From Cronobacter malonaticus LMG 23826 (GTDB lineage Bacteria; Pseudomonadota; Gammaproteobacteria; Enterobacterales; Enterobacteriaceae), in assembly GCF_001277215.2 (NCBI RefSeq), contig NZ_CP013940.1, forward strand, positions 1,178,001 to 1,242,000: a stretch of DNA of 64,000 bases, read 5' to 3'. Shown piece by piece: positions 1 through 10,359 of the stretch. A program made the translations under genes and the position numbers. Each line of letters begins with the position of its first letter. Position 1 is the first letter of the stretch. The notes beneath the pieces are model-generated. The model searched no databases. It had not been told where the DNA came from and saw only the letters and a program-made list of their open reading frames with translations.

Positions 1-1236
1 GTCGCCTTCCGGCAGCACGACGCGTTTGCCCGCTTTACGCGCAAGCTCGGTCAGCTGGTAGCGGAACGCTGGAGGAGAGAGACGACGGCTGCGCTCGGAG
101 GCGGCAGTCAGAGAGTCGATCCACTCGGCGCTAACGTGGCTTGCCACATATTCCTGTACTTTTTCGATACGCTCGTGGTCGTCTGCCGGTACTTCAAGGT
201 TGAAGCTCTGCAGGCTGAGCGAGGTCTGCCAGGTGTTAGTGTTGACCATAAATACCGGCAGGCCGGTAGCGAAAGCACGTTCGCACAGCTTGCTGATGCG
301 CTCGTCCATTTCATAGCCGCCGGTCAGCAGGATGGCGCCAATTTCCACGCCGTTCATTGCGGCGAGGCAGGCGGCTACTAACACATCAGGACGATCCGCA
401 GAGGTCACCAGCAGGGAGCCCGGACGGAAATGTTCCAGCATGTGCGGAATGCTGCGTGCGCAGAACGTCACAGACTTCACGCGGCGGGTTTTGATATCGC
501 CTTCGTTAACGATGGTCGCGTTCAGGTGACGGGCCATATCGATAGCGCGGGTAGCGATAAGATCAAAGCTCCACGGCACCGCGCCGAGAACCGGCAGCGG
601 GCTGATAGCCTGCAGATGCTGCGCGTCGATGTTGATGACTTTCGCTTTGGTGGAGTCATCGAAAATCTCGGAGAGATCCGGGCGCGTGCGGCCCTGCTCG
701 TCCACGGGCGCGTTCAGTTTGTTGACGATAACGCCGGTGATGTTGGCGTTTTTGCTGCCGCCAAAGCTGCTGCGGGTCAGTTCGATACGCTCTTTCAACT
801 GTTCCGGGGTATCGGTGCCCTGAGACATTACAAACACGATTTCCGCGTTCAGAGTCTTCGCGATTTCATAGTTCAGCGACTGGGCGAACTGATGCTTACG
901 GGTCGGCACCAGGCCTTCCACCAACACCACTTCGGCATCTTTAGTGTTCTCATGGAAGCGAGCAATGATCTCTTCCATCAGCACGTCTTTCTGGTTGCTG
1001 GAGAGCAGCGACTCGACGTGGCTCATGCGCAGCGGCTCAGCGGCTGGCAGATTGGTGTTAGCACGCACAATCGTCGTGGTCTGGTCCGGGGTATCGCCGC
1101 CAGTACGTGGCTGGGCGATAGGTTTGAAGACGCTCAAACGAACGCCTTTACGTTCCATAGCGCGGATTACGCCGAGGCTGACGCTGGTCAGGCCGACGCT
1201 GGTTCCGGTAGGAATAAGCATAATGATACGGGACAC
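1..1236 (-). CDS. pta: phosphate acetyltransferase, N-terminal part (cut by window edge)
   Basis: Pta converts acetyl-CoA and phosphate to acetyl phosphate and CoA in the cytoplasm; with AckA it forms the reversible acetate pathway. The minus strand reads open from a GTG at 1236 ([20 protein letters not shown] at the N terminus) to base 1, giving 412 codons with no stop. The family is about 714 residues long, so only the N-terminal P-loop-like domain, the middle DRTGG regulatory domain and the very start of the C-terminal catalytic domain are inside the window. The GTG start is chosen because it reproduces the conserved N terminus and is preceded by a purine-rich AAAGAGG on the minus strand. 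It lies 82 bp downstream of ackA in the same direction, the usual ackA-pta operon. Identification is by strong recalled similarity to E. coli Pta. Confidence 0.96.
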   Translation of the reverse strand, partial: MSRIIMLIPTGTSVGLTSVSLGVIRAMERKGVRLSVFKPIAQPRTGGDTPDQTTTIVRANTNLPAAEPLRMSHVESLLSSNQKDVLMEEIIARFHENTKDAEVVLVEGLVPTRKHQFAQSLNYEIAKTLNAEIVFVMSQGTDTPEQLKERIELTRSSFGGSKNANITGVIVNKLNAPVDEQGRTRPDLSEIFDDSTKAKVINIDAQHLQAISPLPVLGAVPWSFDLIATRAIDMARHLNATIVNEGDIKTRRVKSVTFCARSIPHMLEHFRPGSLLVTSADRPDVLVAACLAAMNGVEIGAILLTGGYEMDERISKLCERAFATGLPVFMVNTNTWQTSLSLQSFNLEVPADDHERIEKVQEYVASHVSAEWIDSLTAASERSRRLSPPAFRYQLTELARKAGKRVVLPEGD

Positions 1237-1258
1237 GGTTTATCCTCTTTTTGTTGCA

Positions 1259-1312
1259 GCCAGCCGCGCGGCTGGCACCACATAAAACAACACCGCCAGC
1301 GAGGCTGGCGGT
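1259..1312. repeat. two adjacent hairpins in the ackA-pta spacer
   Basis: The spacer holds an 18-bp perfect palindrome at 1259-1276 and a nine-base-pair stem with a GAG loop at 1292-1312. Both stems contain GCCAGC paired with GCTGGC. Neither is followed by a U-run in the direction of transcription, so they look like intercistronic mRNA structures rather than terminators. A role in mRNA processing or differential stability is inference. Confidence 0.6.
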
Positions 1313-1318
1313 GAGGGA

Positions 1319-2521
1319 TCAGGCGGTCAGGCGGCAGGCGTCCTGCGCGATAACCAGTTCTTCGTTGGTCGGAATGACCATCGCGAGGGTGGTGCCTTCT
1401 TTATTGATGAAGCCGGATTTGCCGAAACGCGCGGCCAGGTTGCGCTCGTGGTCAACCTCGAAGCCCAGCACGCCCAGTTTACCCAGGGAGAGTTCGCGAA
1501 CCATCGCCGCGTTCTCGCCGATGCCGCCGGTGAAGACGACTGCGTCCAGACGACCTTCCATCAGCGCGGTGTAGGAGCCGATGTATTTCGCCAGGCGATG
1601 GCAGTAAACGTCCATCGCGCGCTTCGCGTCTTCTTTGGTCGCGTAGTTGTCTTCAACATAACGGCAGTCGCTGGTGACTTCGGTCAGGCCCAGCAGACCG
1701 GACTCTTTAGTCAGCAGTTTGTTGATGTCATCAACGCTCATACCCAGCGCGTCGTGCAGATGGAAGACGATAGCCGGGTCGATGTCGCCGGAGCGGGTGC
1801 CCATGACCAGACCTTCCAGCGGGGTCAGACCCATGGAGGTGTCAACGCATTTGCCGTTACGGATAGCGGAAACAGAACCACCGTTGCCCAGGTGGCAAGT
1901 GATGATGTTCACTTCTTCCACCGGCTTGTTCAGCATTTTCGCGGCTTCCTGGGTCACGTAGAAGTGGCTGGTGCCGTGAGCGCCATAGCGACGGATGCCG
2001 TGTTCTTTGTACAGTTTGTACGGCAGGGCATAGAGGTAAGACTCTTCCGGCATGGTCTGGTGGAACGCGGTATCGAACACGGCCACGTTTTTATCCGCCA
2101 GGTGCGGGAAGGATTTCAGCGCTTCGGCGATACCGATCAGGTGAGCCGGGTTGTGCAGCGGCGCAAAGGAGGCGGAATCTTTGATGCCCTGAATAACAGT
2201 CTCATCAATAACAACGGAACTGGTATACTTTTCGCCACCATGCACGATACGATGACCAATCGCGGTCAGCTGTGCAGACAGCTCTGGTTTTTGTGCCAGA
2301 ATAGTATTAACGATGAAGTTCAGCGCTTCGCTGTGAGCCGCACCGGCGCCAAGCGCCGCTTCGTGTTTGCCGCCGTCCATTTTCCATTTGATACGTGCTT
2401 CTGGAAGATGGAAACATTCGGCCAGACCGGACAGGTACTCTTCACCGTTCAGTGCATCGATGATGGCAAATTTCAGTGAGGAGCTACCGCAGTTGAGAAC
2501 CAGTACTAACTTACTCGACAT
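1319..2521 (-). CDS. ackA: acetate kinase
   Basis: AckA interconverts acetyl phosphate plus ADP with acetate plus ATP in the cytoplasm. The protein has 400 residues, the normal length. Visible ASKHA-fold signatures are the N-terminal phosphate-binding stretch [11 protein letters not shown] (from about residue 8), [13 protein letters not shown] near residue 148, [10 protein letters not shown] near 210, GTRSGDIDP near 243 and FTGGIGENA near 330. It is the first gene of the ackA-pta operon and its 334-bp upstream gap is shared with divergent yfbV. The ATG at 2521 gives the conserved start [12 protein letters not shown]. Confidence 0.98.
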   Translation of the reverse strand: MSSKLVLVLNCGSSSLKFAIIDALNGEEYLSGLAECFHLPEARIKWKMDGGKHEAALGAGAAHSEALNFIVNTILAQKPELSAQLTAIGHRIVHGGEKYTSSVVIDETVIQGIKDSASFAPLHNPAHLIGIAEALKSFPHLADKNVAVFDTAFHQTMPEESYLYALPYKLYKEHGIRRYGAHGTSHFYVTQEAAKMLNKPVEEVNIITCHLGNGGSVSAIRNGKCVDTSMGLTPLEGLVMGTRSGDIDPAIVFHLHDALGMSVDDINKLLTKESGLLGLTEVTSDCRYVEDNYATKEDAKRAMDVYCHRLAKYIGSYTALMEGRLDAVVFTGGIGENAAMVRELSLGKLGVLGFEVDHERNLAARFGKSGFINKEGTTLAMVIPTNEELVIAQDACRLTA

Positions 2522-2855
2522 GGAAGTACCTATTAATGATACGTGGCTAAAAAAACGTCAGTGAGTCTCTCAGCGTAGCGTAAGATGACGCCGACATTTA
2601 TGATTAACGTCATAGCGAAGAGAGATTCTGCTGTGACGAAGAAATAAACAGAGTTTACGCCATTTTGCGCAAATTTCCGGCGCGAAAGGCGGCCTTAAAG
2701 ATTTGACAGCGCGAGCTTTGCCTTCTACGCCATCGCAGGCGCGCACAGGATAACTGATTGCGACTTGTATTGACAAAATATTTTGAACGTTGTCATGGAG
2801 AGTTGTTATCTTGCAGGAAAATTTTATTTTTTATTAATGAAGTTGAGGTAAGGCC
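2522..2855. promoter_or_regulatory. divergent ackA / yfbV intergenic region
   Basis: This 334-bp gap carries the divergent promoters of ackA (minus) and yfbV (plus). I see an inverted repeat ATGACG (2585-2590) / CGTCAT (2608-2613) on the ackA side and a perfect -35-like TTGACA at 2770-2775 on the yfbV side, but no good -10 at 16-18 bp from it. The yfbV ribosome binding site is the GAGG/AAGG run just before 2856. No convincing gene is present; the minus-strand open frame at 2570-2776 has no recognisable product. Confidence 0.45.
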
Positions 2856-3311
2856 ATGTCGACACCTGAAAATCGCCCCGTAAGCTTTTTTGGCCTGTTT
2901 CGTCGTGGGCAACACTATTCGAAGACCTGGCCGATTGATAAGCGCCTTGCGCCGGTCTTTATTGAAAACCGCGTGATCCGCGCCACGCGCTTTGCGATAC
3001 GCATCATGCCGCCCGTCGCCGTGTTTACGCTCTGCTGGCAGATTGCGCTCGGCGGTCAGCTCGGGCCTGCCGTTGCCACGGCGCTTTTCGCGCTGAGTAT
3101 GCCGATGCAGGGTCTGTGGTGGCTTGGCAAGCGCTCCGTCACGCCGCTGCCGCCCGGCACGCTGAGCTGGTTTTATGAAGTGCGCACGAAATTGCAGGAG
3201 GCGGGGCAGGCGCTCGCGCCGGTGGAAGGCAAGCCCGATTATCAGGCGCTGGCCGACACCTTAAAACGTGCGTTTAAGCAACTTGATAAAACTTTTCTTG
3301 ATGACTTGTAA
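2856..3311 (+). CDS. yfbV: YfbV, UPF0208 inner-membrane protein
   Basis: A 151-residue protein of the UPF0208 family with a basic N-terminal region, two adjacent hydrophobic segments at about residues 47-86 separated by a short GGQLG turn, and a C-terminal amphipathic, charged tail. The family is restricted to gammaproteobacteria and its biochemical activity is unknown; in E. coli YfbV has been linked genetically to keeping the Ter chromosomal macrodomain separate from flanking DNA. It is divergent from ackA, as in E. coli. The start ATG has an upstream GAGGTAAGG that fits a ribosome binding site. Confidence 0.93.
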   Translation: MSTPENRPVSFFGLFRRGQHYSKTWPIDKRLAPVFIENRVIRATRFAIRIMPPVAVFTLCWQIALGGQLGPAVATALFALSMPMQGLWWLGKRSVTPLPPGTLSWFYEVRTKLQEAGQALAPVEGKPDYQALADTLKRAFKQLDKTFLDDL

Positions 3312-3397
3312 TTGATCAAAAGACGTTTGGGCAAAAAAAGGCAAAGTAAGGGCAGTATCCCACTTTGATCGGGCTTCGCCTGAAACAGGAGCACACC

Positions 3398-3892
3398 ATG
3401 GAAATGACCCATGCCCAGCGTCTTATTCTCTCCAACCAGTACAAAATGATGACCCTGCTCGATCCGGAAAATGGCGAGCGCTATCGCCGCCTGCAAACCA
3501 TTATTGAGCGCGGTTACGGGTTACAGATGCGCGAACTCGACCGCGATTTTGGCGAGCTCAGCGAAGAAACCTGCCGCACCGTCATCGACATCATGGAGAT
3601 GTATCACGCCCTCCAGGTCTCCAGATCAAACATGAAAGACGGCCATACCATTGATGAGCGTCGCGTGACTTTCCTGGGCTTCGACGCGGCGACTGAAGCC
3701 CGCTTTCTGGGTTACGTGCGGTTCCTCGTCAATACCGAAGGGCGTTACACCCATTTCGACGCCGGTACGCACGGCTTTAACGCGCAAACGCCGATGTGGG
3801 AAAAATACCAGCGGATGCTGAAAGTGTGGCAGGCGTGCCCGCGGCAGTACCATTTATGCGCCAACGAAATTATGCAAATTATTAACGCCTGA
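3398..3892 (+). CDS. yfbU: YfbU, UPF0304 family protein
   Basis: A soluble 164-residue protein starting [18 protein letters not shown], matching the usual YfbU length. The open frame extends 11 codons further upstream to 3365, but the ATG at 3398 is preferred because it is preceded by CAGGAG at a good distance and matches the family N terminus. The protein is rich in Tyr, Arg and Glu, probably all-helical, with no membrane segment. Function is not established; overproduction of the E. coli protein is reported to be toxic. It lies 86 bp after yfbV and 12 bp before hxpA, so it is likely co-transcribed with hxpA. Confidence 0.94.
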   Translation: MEMTHAQRLILSNQYKMMTLLDPENGERYRRLQTIIERGYGLQMRELDRDFGELSEETCRTVIDIMEMYHALQVSRSNMKDGHTIDERRVTFLGFDAATEARFLGYVRFLVNTEGRYTHFDAGTHGFNAQTPMWEKYQRMLKVWQACPRQYHLCANEIMQIINA

Positions 3893-3904
3893 CGGGAGAA
3901 GGCT

Positions 3905-4564
3905 GTGGAATGTAAAGGGTTTTTGTTCGATCTTGACGGTACGCTGGTGGATTCTCTGCCCGCCGTTGAACGCGCCTGGTGTCACTGGGCAGATCGCTTT
4001 GGCATCGCGCATGACGAGGTGCTGGGCTTTATTCACGGTAAGCAAGCGATCACGTCGCTGCGTCATTTTATGGCGGGGCACAGCGAAGACGAGATTATGG
4101 CTGAGTTTCATCGTCTGGAACAAATAGAAGCGAGCGATACCGAAGGCATCGTCGCGCTGCCGGGCGCGCTGGAGCTGCTGAACCATCTGAACGAGGCCCG
4201 CATTCCCTGGGCTATTGTCACCTCTGGCTCTATGCCCGTTGCCTCCGCGCGTCGTGGTGCTACGGGGCTGCCGGAGCCGGAAGTCTTCGTCACCGCCGAG
4301 CGTGTGAAGCGTGGCAAACCAGAGCCGGATGCCTATCTGCTCGGTGCTGAGCTGCTGGGCCTTGCGCCTCATGAGTGTGCTGTCGTGGAAGACGCGCCGG
4401 CGGGCATTCTCTCTGGCCTTGCGGCGGGTTGCTCGGTGATTGCCGCTAACCCGCCTGCCGATACGCCGCGTCTTGATGAGGCGGCGCTGGTCATAAAATC
4501 CCTTACCGAACTGGTACTGGAAAAAGGAGCGGATGGCTGGGTAAGCGTTAAAAAGCAGCCGTAA
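3905..4564 (+). CDS. hxpA: HAD-family sugar/hexitol phosphatase HxpA (YfbT)
   Basis: A 219-residue haloacid-dehalogenase phosphatase, subfamily IA. HAD motif I is [10 protein letters not shown] with the nucleophile Asp9 and acid/base Asp11, motif II is the TSGS near residue 107, motif III is [10 protein letters not shown] and motif IV is VVEDAPAG. The E. coli orthologue dephosphorylates hexitol and sugar phosphates. The start is a GTG at 3905 preceded by GGGAGAAGG. It follows yfbU by 12 bp and is closed by an intrinsic terminator at 4606-4635. Compared with the 216-residue E. coli protein the C terminus is slightly extended. Confidence 0.93.
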   Translation: MECKGFLFDLDGTLVDSLPAVERAWCHWADRFGIAHDEVLGFIHGKQAITSLRHFMAGHSEDEIMAEFHRLEQIEASDTEGIVALPGALELLNHLNEARIPWAIVTSGSMPVASARRGATGLPEPEVFVTAERVKRGKPEPDAYLLGAELLGLAPHECAVVEDAPAGILSGLAAGCSVIAANPPADTPRLDEAALVIKSLTELVLEKGADGWVSVKKQP

Positions 4565-4605
4565 CGGCTCTCCGCCCTCAGGCGCTCTCGCGCCACCTCT
4601 CTTTT

Positions 4606-4635
4606 ACGGCGGGTTGCATCCCGCCGTTTTCGTTT
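4606..4635 (+). terminator. intrinsic terminator after hxpA
   Basis: An eight-base-pair GC-rich stem (ACGGCGGG at 4606-4613 with CCCGCCGT at 4620-4627, loop TTGCAT) is followed by TTTTCGTTT. It separates hxpA from yfbS, whose start is only 33 bp further on, so yfbS either uses a promoter overlapping this segment or depends on read-through. Confidence 0.8.
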
Positions 4636-4668
4636 CCTCAGGCCGTGATGACAACAAAAGGATACGTT

Positions 4669-6501
4669 GTGAATGGTGAATTAATCTGGGTTCTGACGCT
4701 GTTAGGGGTGGCGGTTTTACTGTTCGCCACCGGGAAAATCCGTATGGACGCCGTGGCGCTGCTGGTGATTGTGGCGTTCATCCTCAGCGGGACGCTGACC
4801 GTTAACGAAGCGTTTGCGGGCTTTAGCGATCCCAACGTCATTCTTATCGCCGCGCTGTTTGTGATTGGTGACGGGCTGGTGCGTACCGGTGTCGCGACGA
4901 AAATGGGCGCCTGGCTGGTGCAGATGGCGGGCAGTAGCGAAACCCGTATGTTAATCCTTCTGATGCTCACCGTTGCCGGACTCGGCGCGTTTATGAGTTC
5001 CACCGGCGTGGTGGCGATTTTTATTCCGGTGGTGATAAGCGTCTGCGCGCGAATGAAAATCGCCCCGTCGCGGTTGATGATGCCGTTGAGCTTCGCCGGG
5101 CTTATCAGCGGCATGATGACGCTGGTGGCGACGCCGCCAAACCTGGTGGTGAACAGCGAGCTGCTGCGTGAAGGGCATCCGGGATTTAGCTTCTTTAGCG
5201 TGACGCCTCTAGGCCTGGCAATCCTCGCGCTTGGCATCCTCTATATGCTCCTGATGCGTTTTATGCTCGGCTCCGGTGACAGCCGCGAAAAGCCGCAGGC
5301 GTGGAACCGCCGCACCTTCCGCGATTTTATCCGCGATTATCATCTCACCGGGCGGGCGCGCCGCCTCGCCATTCGCCCCGGCTCGCCGCTTATCGGCCAC
5401 CGGCTTGACGATTTAAAGCTCCGTGAGCGCTACGGCGCGAATGTGATAGGCGTTGAGCGCTGGCGTCGTTTTCGCCGTGTCATTGTGGACGTTAACGGTG
5501 TGACGGAGTTTCGCGCGCGGGACGTATTGCTTATAGATATTTCCGCATCTGATATCGATTTGCGCCAGTTTTGCAGCGAGCAGCAGCTGGAGCCGATGAT
5601 CCTGCGCGGCGACTATTTTTCCGATCAGGCGCTGGATGTCGGTATGGCCGAGTTGTCGCTGACGCCGGAAGGAACCATGGTCGGGAAAACGGTACGCGAA
5701 CTGAATTTCCGCAGCCGCTACGGGTTGAATGTGGTCGGCATTAAACGTGAAGGAAAAGCCCTGCCGGGCGCGATAGTGGACGAGCCGCTGGAGCTTGGCG
5801 ATTTACTCTTAGTGGTCGGTACCTGGAAGCTTATCAGCCAGCTCGGGCAGAAAAGCCGCGATGTCGTGGTGCTCAATCTGCCGGTGGAAGAGAGCGACGC
5901 TTCGCCCGCTCACAGTCAGGCACCGCACGCCATCTTCTGCCTGGCGCTGATGGTGGCGATGATGCTGACGGATGAAATCCCGAACCCCGTCGCCGCGATT
6001 ATAGCGTGCCTGCTGATGGGCAAGTTTCGCTGCATAAACCCCGAAAGCGCGTGGAAAGCCATTCACTGGCCAAGCATTATTCTTATTGTCGGTATGATGC
6101 CATTCGCGCAGGCGCTACAAAAAACCGGCGGGGTGGCGCTTATCGTTGACGGCCTGATGCGCGTCGGCGGCGGCTATGGCCCTCACATGATGCTGGGCTG
6201 CCTGTTTATGATGTGCGCGGTTATTGGGCTGTTTATTTCCAATACCGCGACGGCGGTGTTGATGGCACCGATCGCGCTGGCGGCGGCGAAAACCATGGGC
6301 GTGTCGCCGTATCCGTTCGCTATGGGCATCGCGATGGCGGCGTCAGCGGCCTTTATGACGCCGGTGTCCTCGCCGGTCAACACGCTGGTACTGGGGCCGG
6401 GGAACTACCGCTTCAGCGATTTCGTGAAAACCGGCGTGCCGTTCACGCTTATCGTGATGGTGGTCTGCGTGCTGTTAATTCCTGTGCTTTTCCCGTTCTG
6501 A
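4669..6501 (+). CDS. yfbS: YfbS, SLC13/CitMHS-type permease with two RCK_C (TrkA-C) domains
   Basis: A 610-residue inner-membrane transporter. Hydrophobic segments fill residues 1-200 and 390-610; between them is a cytoplasmic stretch with two TrkA-C-like regulatory domains (about 225-300 and 310-375, the second with [19 protein letters not shown]). The membrane halves carry [11 protein letters not shown] and [16 protein letters not shown], typical of the Na+/dicarboxylate or arsenite permease superfamily. The substrate is unknown. The frame is open from GTG 4645, but GTG 4669 is chosen because it gives the E. coli N terminus and length (610) and has AAAGGA six to seven bases upstream. Confidence 0.92.
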   Translation: MNGELIWVLTLLGVAVLLFATGKIRMDAVALLVIVAFILSGTLTVNEAFAGFSDPNVILIAALFVIGDGLVRTGVATKMGAWLVQMAGSSETRMLILLMLTVAGLGAFMSSTGVVAIFIPVVISVCARMKIAPSRLMMPLSFAGLISGMMTLVATPPNLVVNSELLREGHPGFSFFSVTPLGLAILALGILYMLLMRFMLGSGDSREKPQAWNRRTFRDFIRDYHLTGRARRLAIRPGSPLIGHRLDDLKLRERYGANVIGVERWRRFRRVIVDVNGVTEFRARDVLLIDISASDIDLRQFCSEQQLEPMILRGDYFSDQALDVGMAELSLTPEGTMVGKTVRELNFRSRYGLNVVGIKREGKALPGAIVDEPLELGDLLLVVGTWKLISQLGQKSRDVVVLNLPVEESDASPAHSQAPHAIFCLALMVAMMLTDEIPNPVAAIIACLLMGKFRCINPESAWKAIHWPSIILIVGMMPFAQALQKTGGVALIVDGLMRVGGGYGPHMMLGCLFMMCAVIGLFISNTATAVLMAPIALAAAKTMGVSPYPFAMGIAMAASAAFMTPVSSPVNTLVLGPGNYRFSDFVKTGVPFTLIVMVVCVLLIPVLFPF

Positions 6502-6521
6502 ACCGCTCAGAGCGGGGAATC

Positions 6522-7106
6522 CTAGCTGATTTCATCTAAAGAAAGATGGAAGCTCGGCACGAAAACCTGCATGAAGTAGTCCATTTCGGCGCTGTGCCGC
6601 TGTGCCAGCGTTTTTTCCAGACGGCTTTTGGCGAGCAGAAATTCATTGTTGCCCGCCGAAAGCTCTTCCAGACATTTCAGATAGGCGCACAGCGCATCGG
6701 CCTGTTTCACCAGCGATTTCTCATCTTCGGTGTAGTGGTGCTCATCAAGCAGCGGGGCGAAGATGTCCTGTAACTCTTCCGGCACCATCGCAATCAGTTT
6801 CTGCTGGGCGATTTTCTCGATGGCCTTATATTCATGGGCTATCTGGGAATTGAAATATTTCACCGGCGTGGGCAGATCGCCCGTCAGCACTTCACTCGCA
6901 TCATGGTACATCGCCAGCAGCGCGATACGCTCGGGGTTCACATTGCCCTGAAATTTGCGGTTTTTAATCACTGCGAGCGCATGGGCGACCATCGCCACCT
7001 GCAGACTGTGTTCAGAGACATTTTCAGTGCGCACATTGCGCATGAGCGGCCAGCGATTGATTAACTTCAGGCGAGAGAGGTAGGCGAAAAAATGACTCTG
7101 ACTCAT
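6522..7106 (-). CDS. yfbR: 5'-deoxynucleotidase YfbR
   Basis: A 194-residue HD-domain phosphohydrolase that removes phosphate from deoxyribonucleoside 5'-monophosphates and supports dTTP salvage. Residues known to matter in the E. coli enzyme are in place: Arg18 and Trp19, the metal ligands His33 (in EHSLQVA), His68 and Asp69 (in YHDASE), and Glu72. The ATG at 7106 gives [13 protein letters not shown], the family N terminus; longer in-frame starts to 7169 lack support. It is 80 bp downstream of alaA on the same strand and ends 20 bp from convergent yfbS. The C terminus is a few residues shorter than in E. coli. Confidence 0.95.
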   Translation of the reverse strand: MSQSHFFAYLSRLKLINRWPLMRNVRTENVSEHSLQVAMVAHALAVIKNRKFQGNVNPERIALLAMYHDASEVLTGDLPTPVKYFNSQIAHEYKAIEKIAQQKLIAMVPEELQDIFAPLLDEHHYTEDEKSLVKQADALCAYLKCLEELSAGNNEFLLAKSRLEKTLAQRHSAEMDYFMQVFVPSFHLSLDEIS

Positions 7107-7186
7107 AAAGATCCCTTGTCTGTAACTGCGACAAAAAACCATTGTGAGGGGAGCGGGGGGAAGATGCAAATCTCCCCCCGAATCGG

Positions 7187-8401
7187 TTACTGATGGTAGC
7201 CGGAAAGGAAGCGGCCCAGCTTGTTAATGGCGAGATCGAGTTCGTCGATGCGCGGCAGCGTTACGATGCGCACGTGATCCGGCCACGGCCAGTTGAATGC
7301 GGTGCCCTGAACGAGCAGCACTTTTTCCTGAAGCAGGAAATCAAGCACCATTTTCTGATCGTCGTGAATATTAAAACGCTTTGCGTCGATTTTCGGGAAC
7401 ATATAGAGCGCGCCGCGCGGTTTGACGCAGCTAACGCCCGGAATCTCATTGATTAGTTCCCAGGCGCGGTTGCGCTGCTCATAGAGCCGCCCGCCGGGTA
7501 CGATAAATTCGCTGATGCTCTGGTAGCCGCCAAGCGCCGTCTGAATGGCATGCTGCGCCGGGACATTGGCGCACAGGCGCATCGAGGCGAGCATTTCCAG
7601 CCCTTCGATATACCCTTTGGCGTGTTTTTTCGGCCCGTTCAGTACCATCCAGCCCTGACGGAAACCCGCCACGCGGTAGGTTTTAGAAAGGCCGTTAAAG
7701 GTGACGGTGAGCAGATCCGGCGCCAGCGCGGCGATCGAGTGGTGCTGGGCGTCATCGTAGAGGATCTTGTCGTAAATTTCGTCGGCGAAAATGATGAGAT
7801 TGTGCTGGCGGGCAATCTCAACGATATCCAGCAGCAGTTCTTTCGAATAGACCGCGCCGGTCGGGTTGTTCGGGTTAATGATGACAATCCCACGAGTGCG
7901 CGGCGTGATTTTGGCGCGGATGTCATCGAGATCCGGGAACCAGTCTGAGGATTCATCGCAAAGGTAGTGCACCGCTTTGCCGCCGGAGAGCGACACCGCC
8001 GCCGTCCACAGCGGATAATCGGGCGCGGGAACCAGCATTTCATCGCCAGTGTTCAGTAGCGCCTGCATTGCCTGGACTATCAGTTCTGACACGCCATTGC
8101 CGATATAAATATCTTCTACCGTTACATCGCGCATGTCGCGCGCCTGGTAGTGCTGCATGATGGCTTTGCGTGCGGAATATAGCCCTTTGGAATCGCAATA
8201 GCCCTGCGCGGTCGGCAGGTTGCGGATGACATCGACAAGAATTTCGTCGGGCGCGTCAAAGCCGAAAGGCGCCGGGTTGCCGATATTCAGCTTAAGAACT
8301 TTTTGACCTTCTTCTTCAAGGCGTTTGGCCTCTTTAAGCACCGGGCCGCGGATGTCATAACAGACATTGTCGAGCTTACTGGATTTTTCGATGGGCGACA
8401 T
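7187..8401 (-). CDS. alaA: glutamate-pyruvate aminotransferase AlaA (YfbQ)
   Basis: A 404-residue class I PLP-dependent aminotransferase that makes alanine from pyruvate using glutamate. Visible features are the N-terminal [27 protein letters not shown], the [11 protein letters not shown] loop, [11 protein letters not shown], the PLP-lysine motif [16 protein letters not shown] (about residue 240) and the substrate-carboxylate region near HVRIVTLPR. Length equals the E. coli enzyme within one residue. It is divergent from lrhA across a 952-bp gap, as in E. coli. Confidence 0.96.
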   Translation of the reverse strand: MSPIEKSSKLDNVCYDIRGPVLKEAKRLEEEGQKVLKLNIGNPAPFGFDAPDEILVDVIRNLPTAQGYCDSKGLYSARKAIMQHYQARDMRDVTVEDIYIGNGVSELIVQAMQALLNTGDEMLVPAPDYPLWTAAVSLSGGKAVHYLCDESSDWFPDLDDIRAKITPRTRGIVIINPNNPTGAVYSKELLLDIVEIARQHNLIIFADEIYDKILYDDAQHHSIAALAPDLLTVTFNGLSKTYRVAGFRQGWMVLNGPKKHAKGYIEGLEMLASMRLCANVPAQHAIQTALGGYQSISEFIVPGGRLYEQRNRAWELINEIPGVSCVKPRGALYMFPKIDAKRFNIHDDQKMVLDFLLQEKVLLVQGTAFNWPWPDHVRIVTLPRIDELDLAINKLGRFLSGYHQ

Positions 8402-9353
8402 AACGTCAGAACCTTACTTGTTTTGCGCTTCCTGCCATGGAAGCCGATGGCCGACAATTTACTCCTCCCGTTCATGCTTTTAAAGCCTTGCCTGAAGACG
8501 TCATCTGGTAGTAAAGCTCTACCGGCCTGGCGTTATGTTCCATATAGATTGCTTTTTATTTTATAAAATAGTGTAAAACTAAGTGAGTTGTGCTTTTTGT
8601 GCTGGTATAAGTTTTAACTATGGTTGATGCCACCATAAGCGAAAACGTACAACATTAGCGCGTTAATTAATTCACGCGATATGAAATGTACCCCACAGAA
8701 AATAGCGAGGGTTTATCACTACGCTTATTGATGCGAAAAGGGTGCGGTATAACGCGCTTTGTAACGATCTTGTTATATGAAAAGACGGAGAAATAATGAA
8801 TTATTAAATAATATTAATTATTGGTTTTGGCAATGTCTGTAATAGAGTTACGAAAATTTAGAAATTTGCTGGCTTGTATAAGTAAAATCGCATGGAGTCT
8901 TAAAAAAAGAACAATTTTGCGATATTATAAACCCCCTGGCGCGAGACGTTTCGCCAGCGCAGCCAGGCCGAAAGGCATCTTTCGGGCAACTGGTTGTTTC
9001 CAGAGTCATTCAGGACACAAGTCAGGCATAGTTATATACTCTTCTTTTTCTTTTGTCAGAGTATGTTAAGGTCGCAAAGTCGTTGCTTTTCGCCTTAGCC
9101 AACGTAGCCAGATTTTTAATTCAAATCACGGGTCCGCTGTGCAGAATATTTGACATAAAGGCACAACGATAGCAGAAAAAATACCCTTTTACTGTTTTAA
9201 TAACCAGGGGTTTGAATTAGAAAAGCGCATGGCGGTCTTCCGACGCGGGTTGTGTTAGCCCGGAAGCATGCTTCAAAAGGAATTGCTTTCTTTCCTTTAC
9301 ACATAGCAACAGACGGTGCCCGCTGTGTGCGGTTACCTGAAAGTGATAACAAT
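8402..9353. promoter_or_regulatory. 952-bp AT-rich gap between alaA and lrhA
   Basis: No credible protein gene is visible. The alaA-proximal half (8530-8930) is much more AT-rich than the surrounding genes, as expected for a promoter region binding nucleoid proteins. A promoter-like pair and three hairpins lie at 8900-9003 and point towards lrhA. The plus-strand open frame 8821-9069 (82 codons) has neither a recognisable product nor gene-like codon use. Between 9010 and 9353 I see only low-complexity leader sequence. Confidence 0.5.
8900..9003 (+). promoter_or_regulatory. candidate lrhA promoter and three consecutive leader hairpins
   Basis: TTAAAA (8900-8905) and TATTAT (8923-8928) are spaced by exactly 17 bp, predicting a start near 8935. 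Immediately after it come three stem-loops: CTGGCG/CGCCAG (8936-8957), CCGAAAG/CTTTCGG (8968-8985) and CTGG/CCAG (8990-9003). The predicted leader before the lrhA ATG at 9354 would be about 420 nt. The promoter is my inference from hexamer matches; the inverted repeats are directly visible. Confidence 0.45.
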
Positions 9354-10289
9354 ATGATTAACGCAAATCGTCCGATCTTAAACCTCGACCTCGATCTGCT
9401 GAGAACGTTTGTCGCAGTCGCCGATCTGAACACCTTTGCCGCCGCCGCGGCAGCGGTATGCCGTACGCAGTCGGCCGTCAGCCAGCAGATGCAGCGCCTG
9501 GAGCAACTGGTCGGTAAAGAGCTGTTTGCCCGCCACGGGCGTAATAAGCTTTTAACCGAACACGGCATTCAGTTGCTGGGTTATGCACGTAAAATTTTGC
9601 GCTTCAACGACGAAGCATGCACTTCGTTAATGTATAGCAATCTGCAGGGCGTCCTGACCATTGGCGCTTCTGACGAATCGGCAGATACCATCCTGCCGTA
9701 TCTTCTCAATCGTATCAGCTCGGTTTATCCGAAACTGGCGATTGACGTGCGCGTTCAGCGTAACCCGTACATTATTGAGATGCTCAACCAGCAGGAGATA
9801 GACCTGGTTGTCACCACGCACCAGCCGGAGAATCTGGATTCGCTGGTGTTGCGTACGTCGCCCACGCTCTGGTATTGCGCGGCGGATTACACGCTGCATA
9901 AAAATGAAGCAGTGCCGCTGGTGATGCTCGATGAGCCAAGCCCGCACCGTGAAGTGATTATTGAGCAACTCAACGCAGCGAACGTACCGTGGCGTATCTC
10001 TTATGTTGCTTCCACGCTGCCTGCTGTCCGTGCAGCCGTTAAAGCGGGCCTTGGGATTACCGCGCGCCCGGTTGAGATGATGAGTCCGGAGCTGCGCGTG
10101 CTTGGCGCTTCAGACGGCTTGCCCGTATTGCCGGAGACGCAGTACATGCTCTGTCGCAACACAAATAGCAAGAACGAAATGGCGGAAGTCATCTTCCAGG
10201 CGATGGAAAGCCACTATCAACCGTGGCGTTACACCGCAGCGCTTGAAGGCGGCGACGATACGCTGCTGGTACAGGGCGATCTGGAATAA
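9354..10289 (+). CDS. lrhA: LysR-type regulator LrhA (PecT/HexA family)
   Basis: A 311-residue LysR-family transcription factor. The N-terminal winged helix-turn-helix spans about residues 10-70 ([18 protein letters not shown], then [19 protein letters not shown]), followed by the periplasmic-binding-like effector domain. In E. coli LrhA represses flhDC and hence motility, and type 1 fimbriae; PecT/HexA orthologues in plant pathogens control exoenzymes. The ATG at 9354 gives [17 protein letters not shown], matching the family; the longer frame from 9252 has an unlikely N terminus. The gene precedes nuoA in the same direction but has its own terminator at 10323. The C-terminal third is more divergent from E. 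coli than the HTH. Confidence 0.96.
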   Translation: MINANRPILNLDLDLLRTFVAVADLNTFAAAAAAVCRTQSAVSQQMQRLEQLVGKELFARHGRNKLLTEHGIQLLGYARKILRFNDEACTSLMYSNLQGVLTIGASDESADTILPYLLNRISSVYPKLAIDVRVQRNPYIIEMLNQQEIDLVVTTHQPENLDSLVLRTSPTLWYCAADYTLHKNEAVPLVMLDEPSPHREVIIEQLNAANVPWRISYVASTLPAVRAAVKAGLGITARPVEMMSPELRVLGASDGLPVLPETQYMLCRNTNSKNEMAEVIFQAMESHYQPWRYTAALEGGDDTLLVQGDLE

Positions 10290-10322
10290 GTTTTCCTGTT
10301 TTGTTAAAACGTTGTTAATAAA

Positions 10323-10359
10323 GCCTCTGGCGGTCGTTCGATCCTCAGAGGCTTTTTTT
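10323..10359 (+). terminator. intrinsic terminator after lrhA
   Basis: GCCTCTG (10323-10329) pairs with CAGAGGC (10346-10352) and is followed by seven T residues. It lies 33 bp after the lrhA stop and insulates lrhA from the nuo operon. Confidence 0.9.

Noticed and set aside
430..1314. 294-codon plus-strand open frame at the left end
   Set aside because: Antisense to pta, which is the conserved gene here and begins at a GTG.
1448..2479. 343-codon plus-strand open frame
   Set aside because: Antisense to ackA; no family resemblance.
8821..9069. 82-codon frame in the alaA-lrhA gap
   Set aside because: It spans the promoter-like elements and all three hairpins, has no known relatives that I recognise and no clear ribosome binding site.
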